Origin: Clostridiales bacterium
GTDB taxonomy: Bacteria > Bacillota > Peptococcia > DRI-13 > UBA5745
Direction of reading: 5' to 3'
NCBI GenBank assembly: GCA_009782505.1
Contig: WRIW01000014.1
Span: 1 to 40,747, forward strand
Length of the DNA: 40,747 nucleotides
Positions 27,801-35,566 of the stretch are shown here, one piece after another. The position numbers were made by a program, and so were the translations under genes. Within the stretch, counting starts at the first letter, position 1; every line of letters starts with the position of its first letter. The notes beneath the pieces are model-generated. The model was not told the origin of the DNA and did not search any database. It saw only the letters and a list, made by a program, of their open reading frames with translations.

Positions 27801-27922
27801 TCAACCGGTCATATGGCCGCGTCTTCTTAAAGTCCTTGCCGGACAGCCGCTGCGTAGGCGGTTCACCGGTATTGCTGGCGGAGAAAATCAGGGAATGGCG
27901 AAAGGAGAAATCAAATGGATGA
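24869..27922 (+). CDS. dinG: DinG-type helicase with N-terminal DnaQ-like exonuclease
   Basis: This fused 3'-5' exonuclease and XPD-like superfamily 2 helicase has 1017 residues. The exonuclease (about 1-165) has [11 protein letters not shown] (Exo I), [12 protein letters not shown] (Exo II) and [10 protein letters not shown] (Exo III). The helicase starts near residue 290 with the Q-like [11 protein letters not shown], then Walker [13 protein letters not shown]. Cysteines in NYLCLDRW and [15 protein letters not shown] fit the iron-sulphur cluster, though Firmicutes DinG proteins vary here. The DEAH box is [10 protein letters not shown], and motif VI is GYGRLIRT. A linker at about residues 675-712 contains five perfect ARDSD repeats. 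The GTG start overlaps the ahcY stop, and the gene overlaps folE by 8 bases. Confidence 0.92.
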   Translation: MIESYTPWVFIDLETTGLKQDSDKIIEFGVVRRNGANERVVWGQMVNPGQTLDPFISRLTGISDAMLADAPDITQVKDKAAGLLEGAVLVAHNAAFDVSFLERQMDIRIAPSRIVDTIELAKIVYPGLRSYSLRSLARSLDIPMLPSHRAQDDALTLEQVFIRLMMKAGRFSPTLLEQISMALGAESRGLAELFAGLLLGRQPDWLRKAAAEQGLADSEDEILPFGHGGAPSYPEGGFADGSGLEEHLFSDRDSKKAELREQELAKELWQGGMSGLISEDGALARKMDNYQHRAQQLEMLEAAAKAFKESRYLMVEAPTGVGKSLAYLIPAVCWAKAFNRKVVVATHTIALQEQLYGKEITMIREALPFSFQCVMLKGRGNYLCLDRWRQVIMQGRELIWGERILLARLAVWLSEGARGDMDSIQLLGPEREWFSQMASSRETCMGNQCQYYRECFFQKARLGANSAQIIIINHALLLSGSRLGEGVLPKSSYLIVDEAHHLEEEGTRYYTDTFSLMEFEKKIQKLHRRRDVFGRPGFIQYLKDYRQAGVGAMEALEPHLVKLEKQVKAVMKRVNGVQAALQGTSLPETFRVKPGKPRGAHLEGMLASLDNLLIMAMELNGIIGHIASLLQGGEGECFEETWLKQQLQLFQEVEGDVLTLGIFLRGIDGRGFGLAEGARDSDARDSDARDSDARDSDARDSDSRDDDAHDSGAEEAAPLPDRVYWISRDARLRDISLCLTPVDIAACFQEYLFADKESVVFTSATLSVNEGFDYCSRQLGIDPELLDTRILSSPFDHSRQVLLLSDKDLPDPARTSEAAYNLALAKSLETLLEACGGRSMVLFTSHKQLKAMFDALHQPLSLLGLELFADGQNGNRSSLLDELRANDKAVVFGANTFWEGVDLPGSYLTSLLIVRLPFSPPGQPLVEARTELLEAEGKDPFNQYSLPQAVLRFKQGYGRLIRTTEDWGVVVVMDNRIINRSYGRVFLKSLPDSRCVGGSPVLLAEKIREWRKEKSNG
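26900..26974 (+). repeat. 15-bp tandem repeat inside dinG
   Basis: Five consecutive 15-base units encode ARDSD, followed by degenerate SRDDD and AHDSG units to about 27004. They are in frame and lie in a variable linker, so copy number can change without breaking the gene. Confidence 0.9.
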
Positions 27923-28484
27923 GCAAATGATCAAAGAATCGGTCCGGATGTTTCTGACCGCTATCGGCGAGGATCCAAACCGGGAAGGGCTGCTGGAAAC
28001 CCCGGGGCGGATCGCGAAAATGGTCAAGGAAGTCTTTTCCGGCATGAATACAGACCCCAGGGAGCTCCTGGAGAGGACCTTTGACGAGGATCATGAAGAA
28101 ATGGTGTTGGTGAGCAATATACCTCTATACTCATTTTGCGAGCACCATTTGCTGCCGTTTTTCGGCAAAGCCCACGTGGCTTACATCCCCAGAAAGGGTA
28201 AAGTCACCGGGATATCCAAGTTGGCCAGGGTCGTGGACGGCTATAGCCGCCGGCCCCAGATACAGGAACGCCTGACCGGGCAGATAGCCGACGCGGTGAT
28301 GGGGAAGCTCAACCCCTACGGCGTCATGGTGGTCATCGAAGCGGAGCATATGTGCATGACCATAAGGGGGGCCAACAAACCCGGCGCCAGGACGACGACC
28401 TCCGCCACAAGGGGCATTTTCCGCACGGAGACCCCTACGAGGATGGAGGCGCTGTCGCTGATCAAGAAGGAGTCCGCCCAGTGA
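27915..28484 (+). CDS. folE: GTP cyclohydrolase I
   Basis: FolE converts GTP to dihydroneopterin triphosphate, the first step of folate synthesis. The 189-residue protein has [18 protein letters not shown] near residues 16-33, the zinc and active-site segment [19 protein letters not shown] near 74-92 (Cys75, His77 and His78), [20 protein letters not shown] near 103-122, and the zinc cysteine in [10 protein letters not shown]. The length is typical. The ATG lies inside the end of dinG (8-base overlap) with AAAGGAG upstream, and its own stop overlaps surE, so translation is coupled through the group. Confidence 0.96.
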   Translation: MDEQMIKESVRMFLTAIGEDPNREGLLETPGRIAKMVKEVFSGMNTDPRELLERTFDEDHEEMVLVSNIPLYSFCEHHLLPFFGKAHVAYIPRKGKVTGISKLARVVDGYSRRPQIQERLTGQIADAVMGKLNPYGVMVVIEAEHMCMTIRGANKPGARTTTSATRGIFRTETPTRMEALSLIKKESAQ

Positions 28485-29269
28485 TCAATATCTTATTGAC
28501 AAACGACGACGGCGTCGATTCCCCCGGGCTGGGGATACTGGCCGGGTCTCTGGCGCCCCTGGCGAAGGTATGGGTCTGCGCGCCAAAAACGCAGCAAAGC
28601 GGAACCGGGCATGGCATCACAGTGCGGGATACCATACTGGTGAGAGAGGAGCGGATAGAAGGCGCGATTAAAGCCTGGAGCGTAGAAGGTAAACCGGCCG
28701 ACTGCGTGAAGATCGCTTTGCTCACCCTGCTGCCCGAAGCGGCGGATATCGTGATATCCGGCATCAACGACGGCGCGAACCTGGGCACCGATACCATGTA
28801 CTCCGGGACGGTAGCCGGCGCCATGGAGGGGGCCATCAGCGGCTTGCCCGCCATAGCCCTGTCCCTGGACGAGGGGGACAAGGGGCGCAGGGATAAGGAT
28901 TTCCGGCGGGCGGCGGGGATCGGCGTCACTCTGCTGAAGGCCTGGGCGGATCATAGGCTGAAGGTCTTACCGGGGAGGGTGCTGAATGTGAATGTACCAG
29001 CCTCCCGCGCAGAGGAGATCCGGGGATACAAAGCCGCCGGGCTGGGGAGCCCGCAGTACAGCGACGAATACGTCCTCCATGAGGAGACCGGCGGATACCG
29101 CAGGTACCAGCTGACCGGGGAACGCCTGCCCAGCCGTGAGGAGGATCCGTCCCTGGACGCGGTAGCCCTGGCGCAGGGGTATGTCACGATGACGCCCTTA
29201 TCCGTTCATATGACAGACCATGTTTTACTCCGCGAGCTTGAGGAAGCGCTGCCGGGAGCGGGGCTATAG
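28481..29269 (+). CDS. surE: 5'/3'-nucleotidase SurE
   Basis: SurE is a metal-dependent phosphatase acting on nucleoside monophosphates and sometimes polyphosphate. The 262-residue protein has the N-terminal metal motif [12 protein letters not shown], the [14 protein letters not shown] segment, [20 protein letters not shown] with the second metal ligand Asn, and [10 protein letters not shown]. The start is GTG at 28481, overlapping the folE stop by four bases, with AAGGAG at 28467-28472. A longer in-frame opening upstream is just folE in another frame. It may recycle nucleotides released elsewhere, but the pairing with folE could be incidental. Confidence 0.95.
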   Translation: MINILLTNDDGVDSPGLGILAGSLAPLAKVWVCAPKTQQSGTGHGITVRDTILVREERIEGAIKAWSVEGKPADCVKIALLTLLPEAADIVISGINDGANLGTDTMYSGTVAGAMEGAISGLPAIALSLDEGDKGRRDKDFRRAAGIGVTLLKAWADHRLKVLPGRVLNVNVPASRAEEIRGYKAAGLGSPQYSDEYVLHEETGGYRRYQLTGERLPSREEDPSLDAVALAQGYVTMTPLSVHMTDHVLLRELEEALPGAGL

Positions 29270-29284
29270 GGGCGGGATTGCCCA

Positions 29285-29313
29285 TTGTAATCACGCCTGC
29301 TTTTTGCTATGAT
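29285..29313 (+). promoter_or_regulatory. extended -10 promoter for the EF-G-like operon
   Basis: TTGTAA (29285-29290) and TATGAT (29308-29313) are 17 bases apart, with TGC directly before the -10 box. It lies 33 bases upstream of the start codon. Confidence 0.7.
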
Positions 29314-29345
29314 AGTGACACTGATTGATTAGGGAGGTTTTTGTT

Positions 29346-31382
29346 TTGAAAGTCTATACGAGCAAACAACTGCGCAATGTCGCGATTTTATCCCACGGGG
29401 GCGCGGGGAAAACATCCCTGACAGAGGCTATGCTCTTTGACGCCGGCCATACTACCCGCCTCGGCAAGACCGACGACGGCACCACAGTCACCGACTACCT
29501 GCCGGAGGAAATCAAGCGGCAGGTCACGGTGAGCACTACCCTGGCGCCGGTTGAGTGGAAAGACTGTAAGATCAATGTGCTGGATTCCCCCGGATACGCC
29601 GACTTCATCGGGGAAGTAAAGAGCGCGATGAGGGCCTGCGACGGTATAATCATGGTAGTCGACGCCGTCGGCGGCGTGGAAGTCATGACCGAAGTCCATT
29701 GGGAAGCGGCTGATGAGAAAAACTTACCCCGCTTCGTGTTTATCAATAAACTGGACAGGGAGAACGCCGATTTCCAGAAGGTGCTGGACGAGCTGCGGGA
29801 GCGCTTTGGCACAAAGGTCGTGCCCATGACCCTGCCCATCGGCGCGGAGGATAAATTCAGCGGCGTGGTCCACATCCTGCAGAATAAAGCTTACAGCTTC
29901 GACGGCGGCAAGGCTACGGAGATATCGGTGCCGGCTGAGCTGGCGGGGGAAGTGGAGAAGTACCGCGATTCCCTGATGGAAGCCGCTGCCGAAGGCGACG
30001 ACGAGCTCCTGATGAAGTACCTGGACGGGGAGCTGCTTTCCGACGAAGAGATCAACGCCGGGCTTCTGGCCGGGGTCAAGGAAGCGAAAGTCATCCCCGT
30101 CTACTGCGGGTCGGCGACGAAGAATATCGGCATCCAGCCCCTGATGGACGACGTCGCGAATCTGATGCCGTCTCCAGTGGATGTGTACGGCGAGGATATC
30201 GCCGGGGGGCCCCTCACCGCCATTGTTTTCAAGACACTGGCCGACCCCTTTGTCGGCAAGCTCAGCTATCTCCGGGTCGTGAAAGGCACGTTGAAGTCCG
30301 ACAGCTCCGTCCATAATATAACGAAGGAGAAGGACGAACGCTACGGCGCGCTCCTGGTGCCCAGGGGCAAAACTCAGGATAACGCCCCGGAAGCCCAAGC
30401 CGGGGATATCGTCGCGATCGCGAAGTTTTTGGACGTGTCCATCGGCGATACCCTGGGGGAAAAGAATAAAACAGAGCTTCAGGACGGCGTGGAGTTCCCC
30501 GAGCCGACATTCTCGGTGGCGGTGAACGCGAAGTCCCGAAACGACGAGGACAAAATGGCCGGCGCTATCAATAAGATGGTAGAGGAAGACCCTACGCTTC
30601 ATTTTGTCAAGAACCCAGAGACCAAGGAGAGCGTCCTCACGGGCATGGGCGAGACCCATCTGGATATCGTCATCGAGCGCCTGAAGACCAAGTACAGCGT
30701 GGAAGTCACCACGAAGACCCCCAGGGTGCCGTACCGGGAAACGATACGGGGTACGGGGGAAAATGAATACAAACATAAGAAGCAGTCCGGCGGCCACGGC
30801 CAGTACGGCCATGTGAAGATGCGGTTTTATCCTTATCCCGAAGGGGACTTCGAGTTCGCCGAGACTATATTTGGCGGCTCCGTGCCGAAGAATTATCATC
30901 CCGCTGTGGAAAAAGGCGTACGCGAGGTCATGGCGGAAGGGGTGCTGGCCGGCTACCCCATGACCCAGATCAAAGCGGAGCTCTTCGACGGCTCGTATCA
31001 CGACGTGGACTCTTCAGAGATGTCCTTCAAGATCGCCGCCTCCCAATGCTTCAAGAAGGGCGTGGAAAAATGCAAGCCGGTGCTGATGGAGCCCATCCAG
31101 TATGTGGAAGTCCATGTGCCGGATCAGTATATGGGAGATATCATCAGCGACCTAAACGGCAAGCGCGGGCGCATATTAGGCATGGAGCCACACGGCAAGT
31201 GGCAGGTAGTAAAGGCTATGGCGCCCCTCAGCGAGATGTACCGCTACGCCATCGACTTGAAGTCCATAACCCAGGGCAGGGCATACTTTAATATGAACTT
31301 CGACCATTATGAAGACGTCCCGGGGATGATCGCCCAGGGGATCATCGACGAGTACCAGAAGACCAGGGAAGAGAAGGATTGA
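29346..31382 (+). CDS. elongation factor G-like GTPase (EF-G2 type)
   Basis: This ribosome-associated GTPase resembles EF-G and has 678 residues. G1 is SHGGAGKTSL rather than the usual form with HVDAGKTT. Switch I lacks the canonical RGITI and reads RQVTVS. G3 is DSPGYADF and G4 is NKLD. Domains II-V follow, including GMGETHLDIVIERL, SGGHGQYGHVK and, near the end, GRILGMEPHGKWQVVKA. These differences place it with the EF-G2 paralogues, which are not thought to be the main translocase. The start is TTG at 29346 with GGGAGG at 29332-29337. It has its own promoter and overlaps the next gene by four bases. Role in stress or ribosome recycling is only a family-level suggestion. Confidence 0.88.
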   Translation: MKVYTSKQLRNVAILSHGGAGKTSLTEAMLFDAGHTTRLGKTDDGTTVTDYLPEEIKRQVTVSTTLAPVEWKDCKINVLDSPGYADFIGEVKSAMRACDGIIMVVDAVGGVEVMTEVHWEAADEKNLPRFVFINKLDRENADFQKVLDELRERFGTKVVPMTLPIGAEDKFSGVVHILQNKAYSFDGGKATEISVPAELAGEVEKYRDSLMEAAAEGDDELLMKYLDGELLSDEEINAGLLAGVKEAKVIPVYCGSATKNIGIQPLMDDVANLMPSPVDVYGEDIAGGPLTAIVFKTLADPFVGKLSYLRVVKGTLKSDSSVHNITKEKDERYGALLVPRGKTQDNAPEAQAGDIVAIAKFLDVSIGDTLGEKNKTELQDGVEFPEPTFSVAVNAKSRNDEDKMAGAINKMVEEDPTLHFVKNPETKESVLTGMGETHLDIVIERLKTKYSVEVTTKTPRVPYRETIRGTGENEYKHKKQSGGHGQYGHVKMRFYPYPEGDFEFAETIFGGSVPKNYHPAVEKGVREVMAEGVLAGYPMTQIKAELFDGSYHDVDSSEMSFKIAASQCFKKGVEKCKPVLMEPIQYVEVHVPDQYMGDIISDLNGKRGRILGMEPHGKWQVVKAMAPLSEMYRYAIDLKSITQGRAYFNMNFDHYEDVPGMIAQGIIDEYQKTREEKD

Positions 31383-32161
31383 TCGCAAAAAGGCGAAGAC
31401 AGGGGCAGGCCGGGGGCTACGGCTTTTCCGCTAACGCTTTGAAAGCGGTAGCTATCGCGACTATGCTCGTTGACCACGCGGCCCACGCCCTTGTGGTTCC
31501 GGATACGACGCAAAACCTCATTATCTACGGCGTCATGCGCTTCATCGGCAGGATCACAGCGCCCGTTATGTTTTACTTCATCGTCGAGGGGTATCACTAT
31601 ACCAGGGACAAGAACCGGTATACGATACGCCTCGCCGTTTTTGCGGCGGTAAGCTACCTGCCTTTCGTATGGTTCATGACCGGGGGCCCGCCCCGGAGCG
31701 GGACGTATCTGGAGCTAAACGTGATCTATACCCTGCTCGTCGGCTTTCTCGCGCTGCGGGCCTATCGGGAGATCGAAAGCGTCATGCTCCGGGCGCTGGC
31801 TTTGGTAGCCCTTACCGTGGCGTCTATACCGGGCGACTGGACATATATCGCTGTATTCTGCATCCTGGCATTCGAGCGCTTTTACGGGGATTTCCCCAGG
31901 CAGGCCAAGGCCTATATCATCATCACCCTGGTTACGGGCGCCCAGGATTTCTTCTACCCGGTCATCGGCCTGATAACGGGCAAGTATGTGAGCGATATAA
32001 GTTTCGCCATAGCCCTGATCAATCTTGGCAGGTTCGTCCCCATCGGTTTGCTGTATTTCTACAACGGGACGAAAGGTTCGGGGGGGAAGCTTGCCCAGTG
32101 GGGGTTCTACGCGTTTTATCCGCTGCACCTCATCGCCTTATGCGTATTGGCGGCGCGGTAA
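31379..32161 (+). CDS. TraX family multi-pass membrane protein
   Basis: TraX of the F plasmid acetylates pilin, but chromosomal homologues in Firmicutes have unknown roles and probably belong to a wider acyltransferase-like group. The 260-residue protein has the family hallmark GFSANALKAVAIATMLVDHA at the start, GRITAPVMFYFIVEGYHYT near residue 60, and YPLHLIALCVLA at the end. Seven to eight hydrophobic helices are visible. The start is TTG, overlapping the EF-G2 stop by four bases, with a purine-rich site inside that gene. No conjugation genes are nearby, so I do not infer a plasmid or ICE. Confidence 0.85.
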   Translation: MIAKRRRQGQAGGYGFSANALKAVAIATMLVDHAAHALVVPDTTQNLIIYGVMRFIGRITAPVMFYFIVEGYHYTRDKNRYTIRLAVFAAVSYLPFVWFMTGGPPRSGTYLELNVIYTLLVGFLALRAYREIESVMLRALALVALTVASIPGDWTYIAVFCILAFERFYGDFPRQAKAYIIITLVTGAQDFFYPVIGLITGKYVSDISFAIALINLGRFVPIGLLYFYNGTKGSGGKLAQWGFYAFYPLHLIALCVLAAR

Positions 32162-32192
32162 AAGGCCTGCTTGTCCGGGCCAGCACAATGAG

Positions 32193-32386
32193 AACCGTGA
32201 TTCATCCGGGCGACATTGGACGGTTTCGTTGGTAAGCACGCGAAAATCAACCGATACGCCGTAGGGCCAACAGGACGTTGGGCCAGGCGGAGCACGACAG
32301 GAGGTCGTGTCGTAGCCGCTAGGCGTAATAATTCGTTTTTCGCGATGTTTACCCGAAACGGTCCAGGAGCCGTATGAATCACGGTT
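32193..32386. other. 194-bp nested palindromic element or structured RNA
   Basis: A perfect 13-base terminal inverted repeat (AACCGTGATTCAT at 32193-32205, ATGAATCACGGTT at 32374-32386) encloses successive inner stems: 32217-32228 with 32354-32365 (one mismatch), 32239-32246 with 32337-32344, and 32255-32260 with 32322-32327. Two terminal hairpins sit in the centre, at 32267-32281 and 32293-32309, the second extended by 32286-32290 with 32316-32320. No open frame fits. It may be a MITE-like element or a non-coding RNA on either strand. I cannot assign a family. Confidence 0.65.
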
Positions 32387-32388
32387 GT

Positions 32389-32488
32389 ATGAGCAGGGGT
32401 AGCTTATCAAGTCCTACATTGTAAGAGCTGCTCACGAAAAAGGGGAACTAGCGCACAGGCTAATCCCCTTGTTCATGAGCAGGGGTAG
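32389..32488. repeat. 14-bp direct repeat copying the 3' end of tRNA-Trp
   Basis: ATGAGCAGGGGTAG occurs at 32389-32402 and 32475-32488. The second copy contains the last bases of the tRNA-Trp gene. The first copy begins two bases after the palindromic element. Such duplicates are the usual mark left by integration at tRNA 3' ends. The 72 bases between them contain only the tRNA terminator. Confidence 0.6.
32437..32470 (-). terminator. intrinsic terminator of tRNA-Trp
   Basis: On the minus strand AAGGGGA pairs with TCCCCTT, an inner TAGC/GCTA stem follows, the loop is six bases, and the stem runs into TTTTT. It lies about ten bases past the tRNA. Confidence 0.8.
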
Positions 32489-32550
32489 AAGGACTTGAAC
32501 CCTCAAGAACGGTTTTGGAGACCGTCATGTTACCATTACATCATACCCCT
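32480..32550 (-). tRNA. tRNA-Trp (anticodon CCA)
   Basis: The minus strand gives acceptor AGGGGTA/TACCCCT with discriminator G, D arm with TGTAATGGTAACA, anticodon stem ACGGT/ACCGT with loop CTCCAAA (anticodon CCA), and T arm GAGGGTTCAAGTCCTTC. The CCA end is not encoded. Its sequence closely resembles other Firmicutes tRNA-Trp genes. Confidence 0.95.
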
Positions 32551-32602
32551 TCGGCAAGCGCAAACGCCGCTTCGCAAGCGGGCCGCGTCTACGCGCGACG
32601 TT

Positions 32603-32631
32603 ATTATACAAGGTTCCGCGCCCCCTGTCAA
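32603..32631 (-). promoter_or_regulatory. promoter of tRNA-Trp
   Basis: On the minus strand a perfect TTGACA (32631-32626) and a perfect TATAAT (32608-32603) are separated by 17 bases. The tRNA starts about 52 bases downstream, so a short 5' leader is expected to be removed by RNase P. Confidence 0.9.
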
Positions 32632-32655
32632 TGATTTGCGGATATCATTTCAGGA

Positions 32656-32684
32656 TTGTGGTTTGCGTTGGCGCGTGTTATAAT
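32656..32684 (+). promoter_or_regulatory. promoter for the hydrogenase-like sensor
   Basis: TTGTGG (32656-32661) and a perfect TATAAT (32679-32684) are 17 bases apart, with TGT just before the -10 box. It is divergent from the tRNA-Trp promoter. Confidence 0.75.
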
Positions 32685-32731
32685 TTAAACTAGAGAAGTA
32701 ATTTTATTCGATTTGATAAAGGGGTACGAGA

Positions 32732-34453
32732 ATGCGCGATCTGATTACGAACGACCCTACTACCTGTGTTGGCTGCAACCGATGTATCCGCGTCTGCCCG
32801 GTGGAAGGCGCCAATGTCGCTTACCTCGAAGGCGAGGAAATCAAGGTCAGGGTGGAACACGACCGGTGCATAGCTTGCGGCGCCTGTATAGACGCCTGCC
32901 AGCATCACTCCCGGGACTACTACGACGATACCGAGCGTTTCCTGGCGGATCTCCACGCCGGCGTACCGATATCCTTATTCGCCGCTCCGGCTAACCGGGC
33001 AAATGGCGAGAACTGGGGCAGGCTGCTGACTTGGCTGAGGCAGCAGGGCGTCAGGAAAGTATACGATGTGTCTCTGGGCGCGGATATTTGTACTTGGGGA
33101 TATATCCGGTATATCCAGAAAAATAACCCAAAAGCCATCATCACCCAGCCCTGCCCGGCCATCGTCAACTATATCCTTATCCACGACCACAACCTGCTTC
33201 CGTACCTGTCCCCCGTGCAAAGCCCCATGCTGTGCACCGCTATCTACATGAAAAAGTACGAAGGCGTCAACGATAAGATCGCCGCGTTATCCCCCTGCAT
33301 CGCGAAGTCCCATGAGTTCGAAGCTACCCATTACGTGGAGTACAATGTCACGCTGAAGAAAATCTACGAATACGTACAGCAGCACGGCATAAATCTGCCG
33401 ATGGAAGAAAGCGGATTTGACCACAGGGAGTCCTCTCTGGGGCGGATATTTTCCGTACCGGGCGGATTGCGGGAAAATGTGGAGCTCCATCTGGGAAAAG
33501 CGCTGCGTATAGATAAGTCCGAAGGCCAGAGCATCGTTTACGACGCCCTGCGGGAGTACGGCGAGCAGCGGCTGGAAGATCTGCCGGTAGTATTCGACGT
33601 GCTTAACTGCCTGGACGGATGCAATATGGGCACGGGCTGCGCCCATGAGAGGAGCCTCTTTGAGATCAATACCATCATGCAGGAAGGCAGAGAGTTCATC
33701 TATCAGGATCCGGACGACGCCGTGGCGCTGTATGATGAATTCGACCGTCGGCTAAACCTGAATGATTTTCTCCGCAGGTATACCCCGGCGAATATCTATC
33801 CTTACTCGGTGACCGATGAGCAGATGGAAAACGCTATGCTTCAGCTGGGTAAGGAGACGGAGATCGACCGCCGCTTCGACTGCTCCGCCTGCGGCGCCGA
33901 CACCTGCTACGGCATGGCGAGAAAGGTTGCGCTTAAGCTCAATATACCGAGAAACTGTATCCAGAAAGTGCGTAACGATATCCACAGCGAGCACAGCGCC
34001 GTGTTGGAGCTGTCTCACGCCAATCTGGAAAACATCGACGGCATACTGGAAGACATCGGTAAGATCAAGGGCTTGTCCGACGATATCACAAACAGCGTGT
34101 CCAGCGTGAACTACGCCATCGAGAAGTACAACAAGATGGCAAACGAGATCGACAAAATCGCCATGCATATCAATATCATCTCTCTTAACGCCTCCGTGGA
34201 GGCTGCCAGGGCAGGCCAGCACGGCAAGACTTTCGCCGTGGTGGCGGAAGAGATACGCAATCTGGCAAGCTCGTCAAAAAGCACGGTATCGGAGACCCAG
34301 CAGGTCTCGGAGCAGGCGACCACCTCCATCAAAGAGATCAATACTATGGTGGATCTGATCAGTACGGAAGTGGAGAAAGCCTACGGCAATATCTCCTTCA
34401 TATCGGAAGAGACGCGCAAGACCCTGGCTAAGAGCCAGCTGGTCGACGACTGA
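32732..34453 (+). CDS. iron-only hydrogenase-like sensor fused to a methyl-accepting signalling domain
   Basis: This soluble 573-residue protein has no signal peptide or membrane helix. Two ferredoxin 4Fe-4S motifs come first (Cys12, 15, 18, 22 and Cys46, 49, 52, 56). An iron-hydrogenase large-subunit domain follows at about 75-350. H-cluster motif L1 reads TQPCPA, keeping the cluster ligand Cys141 but with Pro140 where catalytic hydrogenases carry the proton-transfer Cys. L2 is SPCIAK (Cys189, Lys192) and L3 is NCLDGC (Cys293, Cys297). A FeS-type domain with CSACGADTC lies near 384-392. The C-terminus (about 430-573) is an MCP signalling helix pair with the tip sequence NIISLNASVEAARAGQHG. 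Related sensory hydrogenases are thought to sense hydrogen or redox state; signalling through CheA/CheW is inferred. A strong promoter and a terminator bracket the gene. Confidence 0.88.
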   Translation: MRDLITNDPTTCVGCNRCIRVCPVEGANVAYLEGEEIKVRVEHDRCIACGACIDACQHHSRDYYDDTERFLADLHAGVPISLFAAPANRANGENWGRLLTWLRQQGVRKVYDVSLGADICTWGYIRYIQKNNPKAIITQPCPAIVNYILIHDHNLLPYLSPVQSPMLCTAIYMKKYEGVNDKIAALSPCIAKSHEFEATHYVEYNVTLKKIYEYVQQHGINLPMEESGFDHRESSLGRIFSVPGGLRENVELHLGKALRIDKSEGQSIVYDALREYGEQRLEDLPVVFDVLNCLDGCNMGTGCAHERSLFEINTIMQEGREFIYQDPDDAVALYDEFDRRLNLNDFLRRYTPANIYPYSVTDEQMENAMLQLGKETEIDRRFDCSACGADTCYGMARKVALKLNIPRNCIQKVRNDIHSEHSAVLELSHANLENIDGILEDIGKIKGLSDDITNSVSSVNYAIEKYNKMANEIDKIAMHINIISLNASVEAARAGQHGKTFAVVAEEIRNLASSSKSTVSETQQVSEQATTSIKEINTMVDLISTEVEKAYGNISFISEETRKTLAKSQLVDD

Positions 34454-34474
34454 CCGAATACAAGACGGCTAAAT

Positions 34475-34525
34475 AAAGCGCTGCCCTCCCTGATCCTAAG
34501 TCAGTGGCGGACAGCGCTTTTTTTT
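34475..34525. terminator. bidirectional intrinsic terminator
   Basis: AAAGCGCTG (34475-34483) pairs with CAGCGCTTT (34512-34520), with further inner pairing (CTGA with TCAG), followed on the plus strand by eight T residues. On the minus strand the stem is followed by a weaker TTTATTTA. It serves the hydrogenase-like gene and probably also the methyltransferase pair. Confidence 0.85.
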
Positions 34526-34553
34526 CGTGGGCCAAGCCTATGCTTGGCCCACG
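34526..34553. repeat. perfect 12-bp hairpin next to the terminator
   Basis: CGTGGGCCAAGC (34526-34537) and GCTTGGCCCACG (34542-34553) are perfect complements with a four-base loop, directly abutting the terminator T run. A further small inverted repeat ACGAAGC/GCTTCGT follows at about 34551-34566. It may protect the 3' end of the methyltransferase mRNA. Confidence 0.7.
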
Positions 34554-34573
34554 AAGCGAGCTTCGTTCTGCTA

Positions 34574-35551
34574 TCAGTTGTAGTAAGTGGCTTTCAGCTT
34601 CTCATACTCGTCCAAGATCCAGACGGAGCGCTGCTGGGACACGGGGTCGGCGCCGGGCCCGCCCCCGAGGAAGGAGTAACCGCCGCCCGGGGCAAGGGCG
34701 TCCATAGTGCTCTTCACCGCGCTTCGGATCTGTGCTTCCGTGGCTTCCAAGTGAGGCAGAAAAGCCTTGGTCTCGAACCCGCCGCAGATCATCAGCTTGT
34801 TTCCGAACTTCTTCTTGATCCCCACCAGGTCGTTTGACGTCTGGGCGGGGTCCCAGGCATTGAAACCCATGTCTACCACGTCGTCCAGGTAAGCCTCGAA
34901 ATGCCCGCAGTTGTGATGGACGGCCGGATAACCTCTGTCTTTGAAGAACTTGATGTAGCGGCGCCAGACGGGGGCGAAGATGTCCCTGAACATCTCCACG
35001 GACAGGAAGGGGCTCCGCTCCGAGGCGATGTCGTCGGCGAACATGATATAGTCCGGCGCGTAATGCTTCAAGCAGGGCTCAGCCAGGCTGAGATAACCGT
35101 CGCAGAGGTAATTGGCCAGGACCTTCACCTCTTCCGGCTCCTCATGGCAGGCGATAAGACCCTCAGTGAAGCCCATGAAGCTCATCACCGACTGGAAGTA
35201 TCCCTGGGCGTCAAGCCTGACGCCGGATGGAAGGCCGGGGTCCTTATCCTTAAGGTCTTTCTTCGCTAAAGCTTCCCAGTCCACGCCGCTGAAGTCCGGA
35301 AACTTGACCACGTCCCGCCAGCGGCGGATATCGTCCAGGAGAAATACGTCGTTTCTGGGCAGGGCCGCGTCGAAGGCGCTGCCTTCATTGGTCCACTCCA
35401 CGCCGAAGATATCTTTGCCGGGGCCGAACACCGCCGTGCGGCTGCCATTCAGTATAGAGGGCCTTATCGCCCAGCCAAGGTTGTAGCGGGGGACGTACTC
35501 CGGAGCCGCGCCGCCCAGGGCGCGTAGGAAATTGTCTCTCTCATTCAACAT
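34574..35551 (-). CDS. UroD/MtaA-like methyltransferase, paralogue 2
   Basis: This belongs to the uroporphyrinogen decarboxylase superfamily branch that includes corrinoid methyltransferases such as MtaA and CmuA. The 325-residue protein has no Arg/Asp pattern of true UroD. It contains the segment AVHHNCGHFEAYLDDVVDMG, whose His-x-Cys resembles the zinc site of the methyltransferases, and MICGGFETKAF with the later Cys. It starts MLNERDNFLRALGGAAPEYV. It lies 15 bases after its paralogue and is clearly a tandem duplicate, with long identical blocks such as FLLDDIRRWRDV and SFMGFTEGLIACHEEPEEVK. No corrinoid protein or activator lies in the window, so substrate and methyl acceptor are unknown. 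Confidence 0.82.
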   Translation of the reverse strand: MLNERDNFLRALGGAAPEYVPRYNLGWAIRPSILNGSRTAVFGPGKDIFGVEWTNEGSAFDAALPRNDVFLLDDIRRWRDVVKFPDFSGVDWEALAKKDLKDKDPGLPSGVRLDAQGYFQSVMSFMGFTEGLIACHEEPEEVKVLANYLCDGYLSLAEPCLKHYAPDYIMFADDIASERSPFLSVEMFRDIFAPVWRRYIKFFKDRGYPAVHHNCGHFEAYLDDVVDMGFNAWDPAQTSNDLVGIKKKFGNKLMICGGFETKAFLPHLEATEAQIRSAVKSTMDALAPGGGYSFLGGGPGADPVSQQRSVWILDEYEKLKATYYN

Positions 35552-35566
35552 GCCGCAAGACCTTCC

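Noticed and set aside
28352-28480. Longer N-terminus for SurE
   Set aside because: The upstream in-frame stretch is folE read in another frame. The GTG at 28481 has a good ribosome binding site and begins the conserved fold.
29724-31001. A 425-codon minus-strand frame opposite the EF-G-like gene
   Set aside because: The plus-strand GTPase motifs are unambiguous, and the reverse frame shows no domain.
31379-32161. Evidence for a conjugative element from the TraX homologue
   Set aside because: TraX family genes are common on Firmicutes chromosomes, and no relaxase, coupling protein or type IV secretion gene is nearby.
32193-32386. Group II intron or other self-splicing RNA
   Set aside because: The phrase GAGCCGTATG first suggested a group II intron, but no domain V hairpin, no reverse transcriptase and no proper 5' end are present.
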